This document shows, piece by piece, positions 23,352 through 32,986 of a stretch of DNA of 43,468 nt (positions within the stretch are counted from its first letter, which is position 1; each line of letters starts with the position of its first letter). Under the pieces are notes generated by a model. The model was not told where the DNA came from and did not search any database. It was given only the letters and a program-made list of their open reading frames with translations. The translations under genes were made by a program, and so were the position numbers. The DNA comes from Sphingobacterium sp. (GTDB lineage: Bacteria; Bacteroidota; Bacteroidia; Sphingobacteriales; Sphingobacteriaceae), in contig JAQZAZ010000031.1 of NCBI GenBank assembly GCA_029239355.1, positions 1-43,468 on the forward strand, given 5' to 3'.

Positions 23352-25094
23352 TTAATTTCTTCTTAAATCTGTAAATTCAGGTGACATCAATCTCTCTTTA
23401 GAAGGGATTGATCGAATAAAATCCACAACATATTGATTAAACGACAAGTAACTATCCAACACACTAGATTTCAACTCATTAAAAGATGTCTTTTTATCAA
23501 CTTTCAATAGTGATTTCCTACGACAAAGGTGGTTATTGATCAAATTCTCTAATTTCACTTTTCCCGCTCTAATATATTCAGTAAGCCCAATTAAGCCATC
23601 GATATGAAGAATTACTAAATCATTTATATGAAAACCAATAATCCCACTCTCCTCAAGTTGAATTGTAAGCTTTTCTCGTTCTATCTTGAACCATTCATTC
23701 ATTAAACTTTCAATACCAGGAACAGTTAGGTTTATATCATAAACAATAAGGATAGGATACAATCTTAAAGATTGCGGCCTATAGTTTTGATCAAATGGGA
23801 ACTTCTTTGTTAAGCATAGCTTTATCCTGGTAATTAATTGCATTATCGCTTTTTCAGGTCCCTCTGTGCTATAGTATTTCTTTTTTATTTCCTCTTGAAT
23901 ACTAACGATATTAAAAGATTGCTTAGCGATCCCAGAAATAAAACTATCTTTAACTTCCATCAAAAAAACTTTGTTCCCATTCCGAACATACTAATCTGGT
24001 TCTGAACTTTTCATCATTTGCTTTATTTCTGCGCCAGAAAAATTTATAACACTCTTTTTCTCATAGGCTCTTTTCATCAATTTGTAAACAAGATAACCTT
24101 CAGAAAAGCAGGTAGTATAATCTACTCGGAAACGATTTTCAGAAATACCTAATTTTGGGTTAGATCTAACAATTGATTTACAATCCCAATAAATTGAATT
24201 ATATACCTTATTGAATATCATAGCCCTATTGATTATTACGTATTCGTTTTTGGACACTAAATAAAGAGGCTTATTCCGGATAGGTAAAAAATCAAATTCT
24301 TCTATATTTTTTTTGTTTTCCTCGATATCATTCTGATGGTTATATAATTCCAGAAAATCTTGGCTCACTTTATCATTTCCATTTATAGTAATTGCATCAC
24401 CATTGCAAAGCATTAATAGAGGAAATATTTTAGTAGCGTAGTCTTGAAAACCACTAATTTGCATAGACGCAAGATATAGCTGAAATAAATTATTATTGTA
24501 TGATTCGAGAAAATCCAAACAGTGTTTCACCTTTATCAGTTGATAAATTGTTTGCTCAAGACTGAAATAACTAAAATCATAGCTACTGATTAATGAAGCA
24601 GTGGATAACCACGTAGCCCTCAATATCCCATAATACTCTTCCGGTACAGTTTCACCTATGCTATCTTGTTTATCAGCGAATATTTCATTCATTTTAAGAT
24701 AAGCAATAAAAAAATCCAAATGTGACTGATCAAAATCTATTTCAATAGTGTGTTCCACTTCAGGAAGGCTCATTGCCAATATATTCATTTTCAGATTTGT
24801 ATAGTGGTTTATTAAAATAAGCCGTGCTCCTTCTCCGATCTCCTTTCTATAACCATGAAAAATTTTGGAATTTATTATCCCCCCGATCCTTCCTTTGGCC
24901 CCGAACCAAGAGATGATTTGGGGTTGAATTTCTATTATTCCTTTTTGTAAAATAGAATTCATCACTGCAATCATTTTCAGCGTAAGTGCTTTCCCATAAG
25001 GTTGTAAAATAACCTCTGGTTCTCTAGTATCATAATCGAAAATTTTTGAAAATACTACAATTAGGGACATTTTAAGTTTAGAGTGAGCTGACAT
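23352..25094 (-). pseudogene. PD-(D/E)XK nuclease-like gene interrupted by one in-frame TAG
   Basis: Two open frames (25094-23991, 367 aa; 23963-23352, 203 aa) lie in the same phase. Between them are one TAG (23991-23993) and 9 sense codons, so readthrough gives one protein of 580 residues. Across the stop it reads KSSEPD, stop, YVRNGNKVFLMEVKDSF. The PD before and the ExK (EVK) after are the two halves of a PD-(D/E)XK nuclease site, and family members as I remember them have Tyr/Phe at the stop position (PDYYxR). The second frame has no credible start of its own except a TTG. It lies 75 nt downstream of McrC on the same strand. Either a recent nonsense mutation or stop-codon readthrough. Confidence 0.75.
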
Positions 25095-25169
25095 AAAAAA
25101 CTTTAAAGATTAATAATTAATTACTTAATGACAAAAAAAAATCGAAGCACAGATCGCTTGCCTATTTAA

Positions 25170-26513
25170 TTAAGCATCTACTATTTGAGTACCTGCGAAA
25201 TTATATAATAAAGATCTCAAAGTTCTAAGAAGTAAGCCCTCTATATTTTGATGACCTTTGCGAGACCAAAATGGAATCTCGGCAGCGACTACCGCTATCT
25301 TATGATTATAATATAGCCCAGAACTTATATGAAATCTGTCATCTTGTTCAATCTCATCAGATTGATTGGGATATAAGAGAAGTACATTGCTGCAACCTCT
25401 TCGGAAGGTATAGGATGTCATCTGATAAAGATCATTTTGTGCTATCCCTTTTTTCTTGTCCTCTTTAAAATTACCCCGCAACTTATACTTGGTATCAACG
25501 ATAATTCTAATCGATCTATCTTTCTTATACACCAAGAAAATGTCATGTTGCATCTGAAATACTTTTTCATCTGTCAGATACAGATCCGATTTTTGATATT
25601 TCACTTCCCAATCTGCCGAGAAATGCTTTTCTAAAAATCCTGCAATAAAATCTTCAAATACATATTCCATGGGCAAAAGCAACGACCAATGTTTTGAATG
25701 CTCGTAATGATGGTTATAGACATGTTGTTCTAATACCATACGGCACAAGCCGATCGTTGTTTGGTATTCCTGGTAAAACGGACTTATAGGAATGTGGTCT
25801 AAAAAAGAGGTGTTGCACACTTGATCTTCCACTTCATCCAATATAAAAATAATATCCTCTAGTTTTTGACATGTTTCAGCAAATCGAGATTTAGACAATA
25901 ACAAGCGTGCCACATATTTAATAGTCCGATTAAGCCGATTGTCATATTCCATCGGTTGATGATCACACTGCAACAGATGAAAGTTGCCGTTTACCATACT
26001 ACTTGAAATATAGCGTCCGAAGTTTAGCGAGCCTTTTGGTTTTAGCATAGCTTCTTCCATATTCTGATACAGGGAAATCGGATTTGTGGAAACAACCCCG
26101 TATAGTTGATTAGCAATCAAATTTAAAATCAAATCCGGTAGATCGATGTCTTGTAAATCACTCAGATTTACGTCAGTGAAAGGAAACCTCCATTTTCGAC
26201 AATAGTCAAACCAATAAAAGAGATGTTTAAGCATCATATGCTTCTCCATATTAACCTCACGAAATATTTTCGGATATATTTCGATAGACTCGTACTCGCT
26301 TTGAATGAATCCAATGAAATTCCTCGCCCGCGCTGTATTGCCATCAAACCGAAGTATACCTTGCCGATTGGCATTCTCCTCAGTCTGACTAGGCGAAGTC
26401 TCAACTTCATAGCTATAATGGGCTTTCCAAATCGCACGTAGGTACTCCTCCAATTCATCTCTGGAAGTGACATCAAAAGTTTGTCCGAATTCGAAGCTAG
26501 TTATAGATTTCAT
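25170..26513 (-). CDS. mcrC: McrC-family nuclease subunit of a type IV restriction system
   Basis: 447 residues, normal for McrC. The N-terminal part has the McrC beta domain (NFIGFIQSEYESIEIYPKIF). The C-terminus carries the PD-(D/E)XK site: MQHDIFLV with the Asp and IIVDTKYKL with the DxK pair. McrC joins the McrB GTPase hexamer and cuts DNA carrying modified cytosine. The gene overlaps McrB by 17 nt, so the two are translated together. It is followed by the TAG-interrupted nuclease gene. Base use is like that of neighbours. Confidence 0.9.
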   Translation of the reverse strand: MKSITSFEFGQTFDVTSRDELEEYLRAIWKAHYSYEVETSPSQTEENANRQGILRFDGNTARARNFIGFIQSEYESIEIYPKIFREVNMEKHMMLKHLFYWFDYCRKWRFPFTDVNLSDLQDIDLPDLILNLIANQLYGVVSTNPISLYQNMEEAMLKPKGSLNFGRYISSSMVNGNFHLLQCDHQPMEYDNRLNRTIKYVARLLLSKSRFAETCQKLEDIIFILDEVEDQVCNTSFLDHIPISPFYQEYQTTIGLCRMVLEQHVYNHHYEHSKHWSLLLPMEYVFEDFIAGFLEKHFSADWEVKYQKSDLYLTDEKVFQMQHDIFLVYKKDRSIRIIVDTKYKLRGNFKEDKKKGIAQNDLYQMTSYTFRRGCSNVLLLYPNQSDEIEQDDRFHISSGLYYNHKIAVVAAEIPFWSRKGHQNIEGLLLRTLRSLLYNFAGTQIVDA

Positions 26514-28740
26514 CGAGCGTAGTCGGATTGATATGCCACCTATAATTCAACGTATTGTATTCAGCATTGATATTTGCGGCTTTTAAAATCTCCTTAACTT
26601 CTTCTGTGCGCCCAGAAAAGTATTCCATCAATAGAGGAATGACCTTCTTGAGTAATACCGTATCCAAAGATTCATCTTTTTTCATAAAGTAGCCATGTCC
26701 GATTAGAAAATCAGCCGTTTTCTTACGTGTATATATGGCTTCATTAATCTTTTGTAATATCATGCTGTACGTACCATTGAAGGTAGATAATGTTTCATAA
26801 TCAGGATAATACCCTTCAAATTCAAAGCGCCTCCGAAGAGCAATATCTACTAGAGCAATGGATTTATCGGCTGTATTCATCGTGCCGATGATGTGCACAT
26901 TCGGCGGAATACTAAAGTCGGGTTCACCATTTGGCAAAGTTAAGGATAATGCATTTTCCTTACCCATACGCTTATCGTCTTCAAGCAAAGTGATTAGTTC
27001 GCCAAATACCTTAGATATATTGGCACGATTGATTTCGTCAATAATAATGACGAAGTTCTTCAATGGTGTGGGTGCTGCTGTGGGTTGCTGACGTTCTTGG
27101 ATTAATTTCATTAATGGCTTATAGTAGACGCCTAGACCAGAATTAAACTCTCGTTTGCCTTCCACAATCGCTTTCAGCGTGTCAACGCTCAGGGTATGGC
27201 GATCAGAACCGTTTGGTTTTTTAAAACGGATAGTACCATTGTCAACATCTGTAATGATAAAAGCATTCCCTCCTTTCATCGGAATTTCGATTGTCTGTCC
27301 ATCTACAAGTGGCTCGATCAATTCTTCAAAGATAGCTTCGAAAGATCTTAATTCCTCCTTCTGCTCTTTATACGCAATATAGTTTACTTTTGCACGCTCG
27401 ACCACGCGATAAAAAATCCCTTTATGTGGTTTGAAGGTTAGCTGCTCCGTATCAGTATTTGGCTTGATACCTACCATAAAGTCTTCGTAAGAATATCCTT
27501 GGTGGAAGGTCACAAACTCGATCTGTCCTTCTTTACGCAATTGATCAAACTCAACTTTGTTTTCAGCGTGGGTTCCTGATTGCCCAATTGCTATCTTTAC
27601 CGCTTTGTCTATACTGTTATAGGTCTTTCCGGTTCCTGGAGGACCGAAAAGGATTTGGTTTAGTGGGTGGATCATATTAGCGTCGCTTGAATTTGAAGAA
27701 GGTTCTTGTACCTGATCCAATAGATTAAACACTTGATTACGGAATAGTTTATTGAATACCATTTCTCTTAAATCTGGTTTGTCATATTTTAGAAATCCCG
27801 ATTTTAACGCGCTTGACATTATTCCTGCAGCAGAGGTTCCAATTATTTCTATTGTTTTGTCAATATTCTCCAATATTGGCGTGTGATTTAAATATGCCTT
27901 CGGCGTACCATCAAATTGCTCATAACGCGTGGTAATTGGCTCATCACTTATAAAGCGAAACCCCTCGGTGTCCAAATTAAAAATATAACGCTGACCAATT
28001 CCAAAAACCAACTTTTTCGATGTGTCATAATTAAGATATATTTTCTCAGAATCCCGTTGTATATCTAATTCTTCAATTAACTTATCTAGTCCCTCAAAGT
28101 ATAAAGTCAAATCACTCCGCAATGACGTCAAAGTTGCTATAAGCTCTTTTGAAGGTTCGATATTTCTCCAAAACTGGTCACCAAATAGAAAATAATCCTG
28201 ATGTGAAGGTTTGCTCCTCAATATTCGATCCTGTAGCTCAAAAAATGTATCCTTTTTGGTTAATGGCAGTTTTAAGTCTTTGCAGATATTAGCGAGTTTT
28301 GGTTTACTAAATATATTGAGGACTTGAAAATCACTGTAAATAAATGCTAACTTCCATTTGATGGTATCTCCCAGATCTATACGATCAATAAGTGGATAAT
28401 TTCTCTCTCTTACAGCTTCCAGCACTTCAATAAGTAAAGACTTTACTTTATCAAAGGCTTCGTCTCTAGTCTTTCCGTATTTTGCATACCAAGCATATTC
28501 ATCATCACTCAGTCGACCGCGTGTATTATATGTTTTATGCTTTTGATCTTTCTCGTAAATCCCGAATTTAAAAGAGGAACCGCCCCATATACTACCTAAA
28601 TTGTTGGACTTAGCTTCCAACCAGTAGCATAAGGAGTTTTTATTCCGATTCGTATACTCTTGAAGTGTCATTCGCTGAATACGTTCGGGTGGCCACTCGG
28701 TTATAAAATCTTTTAATAGTTGATATCTTAGGTCGGTCAT
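26497..28740 (-). CDS. mcrB: McrB-family GTP-dependent AAA+ subunit
   Basis: 747 residues. The N-terminal ~350 residues are the DNA-recognition and linker part and are not a fold I can name. The AAA+ domain holds Walker A GPPGTGKT at 366-373 (ILFGPPGTGKTYNSI), Walker B VIIIDEINRANISKVFGELI, and the McrB-specific GTMNTADKS followed by DIALRRRFEF. In the known system McrB binds GTP, forms a hexamer, translocates DNA and drives McrC cleavage. The N-terminal domain sets which modification is recognised and cannot be predicted here. Lies 29 nt after the two-TM gene and overlaps McrC. Confidence 0.92.
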   Translation of the reverse strand: MTDLRYQLLKDFITEWPPERIQRMTLQEYTNRNKNSLCYWLEAKSNNLGSIWGGSSFKFGIYEKDQKHKTYNTRGRLSDDEYAWYAKYGKTRDEAFDKVKSLLIEVLEAVRERNYPLIDRIDLGDTIKWKLAFIYSDFQVLNIFSKPKLANICKDLKLPLTKKDTFFELQDRILRSKPSHQDYFLFGDQFWRNIEPSKELIATLTSLRSDLTLYFEGLDKLIEELDIQRDSEKIYLNYDTSKKLVFGIGQRYIFNLDTEGFRFISDEPITTRYEQFDGTPKAYLNHTPILENIDKTIEIIGTSAAGIMSSALKSGFLKYDKPDLREMVFNKLFRNQVFNLLDQVQEPSSNSSDANMIHPLNQILFGPPGTGKTYNSIDKAVKIAIGQSGTHAENKVEFDQLRKEGQIEFVTFHQGYSYEDFMVGIKPNTDTEQLTFKPHKGIFYRVVERAKVNYIAYKEQKEELRSFEAIFEELIEPLVDGQTIEIPMKGGNAFIITDVDNGTIRFKKPNGSDRHTLSVDTLKAIVEGKREFNSGLGVYYKPLMKLIQERQQPTAAPTPLKNFVIIIDEINRANISKVFGELITLLEDDKRMGKENALSLTLPNGEPDFSIPPNVHIIGTMNTADKSIALVDIALRRRFEFEGYYPDYETLSTFNGTYSMILQKINEAIYTRKKTADFLIGHGYFMKKDESLDTVLLKKVIPLLMEYFSGRTEEVKEILKAANINAEYNTLNYRWHINPTTLDEIYN

Positions 28741-28769
28741 GTTCTTTTATCAAAATTTCGCAAAGAGTT

Positions 28770-29351
28770 TTACAATTTCGTCTTCTCGTTAGTATTGCTA
28801 TAGTTTTCAAGTAATTCGAAGAAGTACTTATCGAAGCTCAAATGAGCTTTATCTCCAATATAATCTATAGTGATACACGGTCTGTATGTTCGATTGCCGG
28901 TCGGTATATTTGTCTTTTCTATGCTTGTCGCATAGATACGGAAATCTGAAGTACTAAGCATACGGGATGTTTTATCATCGGGATCGGAAAAAGGCATCTT
29001 GTATATTGCTTTCAGCAACTTTAAGTTTTGTTCCTCTAAGCCATTAAATGCGCGCCATACCCTATCATTATATTCTTTTTCAATTGCAAGGTTATTAGCA
29101 ATAATTGATTCCTCCTTGCGATCTCGCTCAATCTTTTTTTTTCTTTTATTTGAATAGTATTTCGAAACAAAAAACGTTATGATTATAAAGATAAGCGTAA
29201 GCCAGAGATCTATTTTGTACGTAAGTATATTGATTAATATAGGAAAAAGCTTTCCCAACCAAATTATTATACCTATAATTCCTGCTGAAATCACTTTACT
29301 CCATACTGGATCCTTCCATACAATTTTTATCCAATTGACTATTGCTTCCAT
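28770..29351 (-). CDS. Two-TM membrane protein in the restriction island (SieB-like layout)
   Basis: 193 residues. Two membrane helices near the N-terminus (~20-44, VISAGIIGIIIWLGKLFPIL; ~48-66, LWLTLIFIIITFFVSKYY), a very basic linker (KRKKKIERDRKEE) and a soluble C-terminal domain of ~110 residues with GLEEQNLKLLKAIYKMP. This layout recalls superinfection-exclusion SieB proteins, which act at the membrane during phage infection, but the similarity is only in architecture. It lies between HsdS (10 nt upstream) and McrB (29 nt downstream) on the same strand, so it is part of the island's transcript. Confidence 0.65.
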   Translation of the reverse strand: MEAIVNWIKIVWKDPVWSKVISAGIIGIIIWLGKLFPILINILTYKIDLWLTLIFIIITFFVSKYYSNKRKKKIERDRKEESIIANNLAIEKEYNDRVWRAFNGLEEQNLKLLKAIYKMPFSDPDDKTSRMLSTSDFRIYATSIEKTNIPTGNRTYRPCITIDYIGDKAHLSFDKYFFELLENYSNTNEKTKL

Positions 29352-29361
29352 GGTCTAAGAA

Positions 29362-30633
29362 CTAAATGCTTTCCTTTCGCTTCTTTCCTTTAGGCTCGGC
29401 CCTTACCGCCATAATCTCTTCCAACAAGTCCTTAGCATCGCCGTCAGTAGGGAGTTGAGACACTAATTCACCTTTGAAGGCTTTATGCAGGATAGCTTGC
29501 GGCAATTTGTCTACTTTTGCTTTTAGCCTTTGATAACGAGTTTCAATAACATCAGCCTTAGCAAAAAGGCTTTCTACTCGACGGACGATTTCTTGTTGTT
29601 CTTCGAGAGAATACAACGGAATAGGCAATGACTTTAGAATTTTCTGGTTCAGATTAATCATAGTCGAACCGACAGAATTACTTGTCAAAAAACTTACGCA
29701 AATTTCACTCCTTAAATACAAGGTCAAAAATAAAGGATCAATTTTAGTGCTTCGAAGAATTACTGCTCCAGTTCCGCATAGCATTGAATTCGATCTCTCT
29801 ACAGGAGCCGCTCGTCCCATCTCACCCCTTCGCCCTAATACAACATCACCTTTTAGAAGATGCCATGGCTTTAGGCTTTCAAACTTAGTAGTATTGATAC
29901 TTATCTTGGGATCGACATATATTCTACCATTTTTGATATGACTTGGATTTATGACCGGAATTCCATCATACACATAATCACTTTTATGTAGCGCCGAACC
30001 AAAGGGACCAGTTATGACATTTATTGAATAATCATTAAAATTACCAATATCCTTAGGTTTTAATAGTTTCCCGGTTACAGCGCGTGCCAACACTTGCTGG
30101 CGAAAAGTTTTTAGTAATTTCGGAATGCGGTCAAGTGCCACTTTTATCTTCTTATGTTGAGCAAAGAGTGTGTCCAACTTAGCGACAATACGATCTTGTT
30201 CGGCAAGTGGAGGGAGAGGAAGTTGCAGACCCCACAAATAAGTTGGATCAACGTGGGGAATACCTACACCTCTTGCTTTAGAATTAATTACTTCGTATTG
30301 TGATAGAAGAAAATAATATAAAAAGTCACTTTTATAACCATACGGAGATAGTGCACCCAAGGTTGATCCAATTGCACCAGACTTAGGTTTTAGTATTAAT
30401 CCACTTCGAGAACCGTCCCAGACAATTACTACATCATTGTTTTTAAAATACTTTGCAGATTCGGAATCTGCATAAAAAGACACAATATTCCTCTCTAATC
30501 CCAGTATGTCCAAGTATGGAACAGCCCCTTCAAAATACTCTTTAGATAAAACTTTAGGTTTTTTCCCCTTTCTAAAGTCGACTGATTCTTTGAGATTAAT
30601 TTCTTCCCATCCTTTCGGCAATAACTTTTCCAT
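29362..30633 (-). CDS. hsdS: Type I restriction-modification specificity subunit HsdS
   Basis: 423 residues with two target-recognition domains and two helical spacers. The first half runs from GWEEINLKESVDFRKGKKPK to LPPLAEQDRIVAKLDTLFAQ, and the second from GPFGSALHKSDYVYDGIPVI to LYSLEEQQEIVRRVESLFAK. The matching spacers (LPPLAEQ.., YSLEEQ..) are the HsdS signature. HsdS sets the bipartite DNA target for both methylation and cutting; the target cannot be read from sequence. Its ATG shares one base with the HsdM stop (TAATG). Confidence 0.93.
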   Translation of the reverse strand: MEKLLPKGWEEINLKESVDFRKGKKPKVLSKEYFEGAVPYLDILGLERNIVSFYADSESAKYFKNNDVVIVWDGSRSGLILKPKSGAIGSTLGALSPYGYKSDFLYYFLLSQYEVINSKARGVGIPHVDPTYLWGLQLPLPPLAEQDRIVAKLDTLFAQHKKIKVALDRIPKLLKTFRQQVLARAVTGKLLKPKDIGNFNDYSINVITGPFGSALHKSDYVYDGIPVINPSHIKNGRIYVDPKISINTTKFESLKPWHLLKGDVVLGRRGEMGRAAPVERSNSMLCGTGAVILRSTKIDPLFLTLYLRSEICVSFLTSNSVGSTMINLNQKILKSLPIPLYSLEEQQEIVRRVESLFAKADVIETRYQRLKAKVDKLPQAILHKAFKGELVSQLPTDGDAKDLLEEIMAVRAEPKGKKRKESI

Positions 30634-32099
30634 TAGCTCAACTCCTTTATCAAATCATTCAACTCCTTGGTAATAGCATCTAGTTCCAATAACGCTTCAC
30701 GAGCGATATCAATCGGTTCGCCAAGATCGTCTCCACTACTCAACGAACTGTCTGCTATTAACCCAATATCCAACGAGTCCCCTTTGGTTGCAATGGCTTC
30801 ACGGCTGAATACCTGCCAACGGTTATCGTCTTTCGTTAGCTCAACACGCTTAGCTTCGTCAATATCGCCTTGCCAGTTTTCTTTGACTTCATCAATAGAA
30901 GTCCCACCTGTGTATGCTTTTACGAAATCGGCAAATGCTGCGCGGGTAAATGGTGTCCTCTTGCCAAAGCTCGGTGCATTGGTCCGCATATCGTAGACCC
31001 ATACATTTTTGGTGTTGCCGGTTTCGGTCTTGCCACGTGTAAAAAATAATACATTCGTCTTAACACCTGCGGCATAAAAGATTCCTATAGGCAAACGCAG
31101 TATGGTATGCAAATTACACTTGTCCATCAGGTCACGACGGATTTTTAAGCCGTCACCGTCTTCAAACAGCACATTGTCCGGTAATACAACTGCCGCGCGT
31201 GCTTTACCGTCTTTTTTTAAAGAGCGGTAGATATGTTGTAAGAAGTTGAGTTGTTTATTGGAGCTTAAAAAGGTCAAGTCCGTCCGCGTAGGTCGCTCCC
31301 CTCCTTTTTTGGTACCAAAGGGTGGATTGGCCAATACGCCATCGTAATTGTTGAAAGCCTCTCCTTCTTTGCTCAGTGTGTCCGCTAAGGCAATCGGTGA
31401 CTCTATACCATGTAACTTGGCATTCATTAATGCTAAGCGATGGGCATCTTGTACGAGTTCACAGCCCGTAAAGGCTTCATACTTCTGAAAGTGCAGTTCC
31501 TTCTCGCCCAATGTGAAATAGCTATCGGTCTTTGCTTTAAGATAGTGGTCTGCTGCAATCATAAAACCAAATGTGCCCGCAGCAGGGTCATTCCAGCGTT
31601 CACCAATTTTTGGCACTAACAGATCGACCATCACATTGATCAATGGACGTGGCGTGAAATATTGTCCTGCACCTGATTTTTTCTCGTTGGCATTTTTCTC
31701 TAACAGTTCTTCATAGATCGTCGCAATCTGGTCTTTCTCTGTATCTTCAAACCAGTCGATACCATCTATAGCTGTCACTAGGGTACGTAAGTTAACTGGC
31801 TTACGCAGCATACTGCTTGCATTGGTATAGATCTCCTTGATCGTTGCATTCAGCGTCTTTGCAGAGATAGTAGCCAACAGCTCACGGTAGGTGTCGTATA
31901 ATTCTTTATTATCTTTGATTGACTTAAACTTGTCCCAGCGGTACTCTTCTGGTATCTCCTGTTCAAATTTCCGTACTTCAGAAAGTTTAAGGAAAAGAAT
32001 ATAAGTCAATTCATTTAAATATTGGTGATAGGTAACTCCGTCATCACGTAGGACGTTACAGAGATTCCAAAGTTTCTGTGCGATTTCTTCAGCGCTCAT
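30633..32099 (-). CDS. hsdM: Type I restriction-modification DNA methyltransferase HsdM
   Basis: 488 residues. A helical N-terminal domain (EEIAQKLWNLCNVLRDDGVT) is followed by GAGQYFTPRPLINVMVDLLV, the SAM-binding motif I NDPAAGTFGFMIAA, and the catalytic NPPFG motif IV (GVLANPPFGTKKG) of N6-adenine methyltransferases. HsdM with HsdS methylates the host's target sites. It lies 9 nt after the Fic gene and is coupled to HsdS. Note that motif I has DPAAGT rather than the commoner DPACGT/DPAxGTG form, a conservative change. Confidence 0.94.
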   Translation of the reverse strand: MSAEEIAQKLWNLCNVLRDDGVTYHQYLNELTYILFLKLSEVRKFEQEIPEEYRWDKFKSIKDNKELYDTYRELLATISAKTLNATIKEIYTNASSMLRKPVNLRTLVTAIDGIDWFEDTEKDQIATIYEELLEKNANEKKSGAGQYFTPRPLINVMVDLLVPKIGERWNDPAAGTFGFMIAADHYLKAKTDSYFTLGEKELHFQKYEAFTGCELVQDAHRLALMNAKLHGIESPIALADTLSKEGEAFNNYDGVLANPPFGTKKGGERPTRTDLTFLSSNKQLNFLQHIYRSLKKDGKARAAVVLPDNVLFEDGDGLKIRRDLMDKCNLHTILRLPIGIFYAAGVKTNVLFFTRGKTETGNTKNVWVYDMRTNAPSFGKRTPFTRAAFADFVKAYTGGTSIDEVKENWQGDIDEAKRVELTKDDNRWQVFSREAIATKGDSLDIGLIADSSLSSGDDLGEPIDIAREALLELDAITKELNDLIKELS

Positions 32100-32108
32100 T
32101 TTTTTAAA

Positions 32109-32984
32109 TTAATTCTCTTCGTAATAATAGGAATAGTCTATTCCCTTCATAAACATCTCTCGGCTGTGAATATCATCAGTCAGCGCATTCTTTATAAATA
32201 TTTTCAATGGTTGACTATTCGTTACACTCTTTATCATGGCTTGGTGATAATCGGCTTTGGATATTTTGCTCCAGTCTACACTTTTTTTTAATTCCTTTTT
32301 GAACATGAGATCTAGCCAAATACGCGTACTTCGTCCGTTGCCTTCCATAAATGGATGGGCAATGTTCATTTCCACATATTTGTCTACTATTTGATCAAAT
32401 GTTTTGTCCTGCATGGCTTCGACATCTTTTAACGTATTAGGTAGGAATTGCGCCATCGCAAATTGAAAGCCTCCTTTGGCAATATTCTTTGAGCGGATCT
32501 GTCCCGCGAAATCATACAGCCCACCAAATAAATAGGCATGTATCTGCTGTAGACCTTTGACAGTGCCTACTTCAATGCTTTCAATGAACGAGCTTTCAAA
32601 CAGGGCATAAGCTTTATTTTTACTCTTGCCGTCGATGGTCTCGTCGCTATAGGTAAACCATTCTATAAAACGGTTTGCTTTGGTGCTAGGGAACGTCTTT
32701 CCTAAAGCGATTATACCATCATGATCCAGCATATCCGAATTATACCTTTTCCCGTCAGCAGCAAGAAGTTTCAGTTGGGTAGTGGCACTAACCAACTCAT
32801 TATTTTCCTTTTTCAGCTTAGCTTTGAGGTATTTCCAATAGTTTCGGGTTTTGCTATAATCATCTTGATCGGTCAAAACGGCCACAATGTCCAACACTGA
32901 AAACCACCATTTGCTAAGCTCATCATCCCAGATAGCGCGTACCTCTCGGTCATCAAAAAAACGAATGGACACTTTATTCATCAT
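32109..32984 (-). CDS. Fic-domain AMP-transferase-like protein with N-terminal BRO-N-like domain
   Basis: 291 residues from the ATG at 32984 (a TTG at 32990 opens the same frame). The N-terminal ~110 residues resemble BRO-N/antirepressor domains ([39 protein letters not shown]). The C-terminal Fic domain has the full catalytic motif [12 protein letters not shown] (210-221), so it should transfer a nucleotide to a protein target. The ATG comes 2 nt after the HsdR stop, and HsdM starts 9 nt after this gene. Fic proteins of this type recur inside type I loci of Bacteroidetes; no antitoxin-type inhibitory helix with (S/T)xxxE(G/N) is obvious. Confidence 0.88.
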   Translation of the reverse strand: MMNKVSIRFFDDREVRAIWDDELSKWWFSVLDIVAVLTDQDDYSKTRNYWKYLKAKLKKENNELVSATTQLKLLAADGKRYNSDMLDHDGIIALGKTFPSTKANRFIEWFTYSDETIDGKSKNKAYALFESSFIESIEVGTVKGLQQIHAYLFGGLYDFAGQIRSKNIAKGGFQFAMAQFLPNTLKDVEAMQDKTFDQIVDKYVEMNIAHPFMEGNGRSTRIWLDLMFKKELKKSVDWSKISKADYHQAMIKSVTNSQPLKIFIKNALTDDIHSREMFMKGIDYSYYYEEN

Positions 32985-32986
32985 GA

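Noticed and set aside
23352..23963. The 203-codon frame as a separate gene downstream of the 367-aa gene
   Set aside because: It is in phase with the gene before it, lacks an ATG at its true beginning and begins in the middle of a nuclease motif, so one interrupted gene explains it better.
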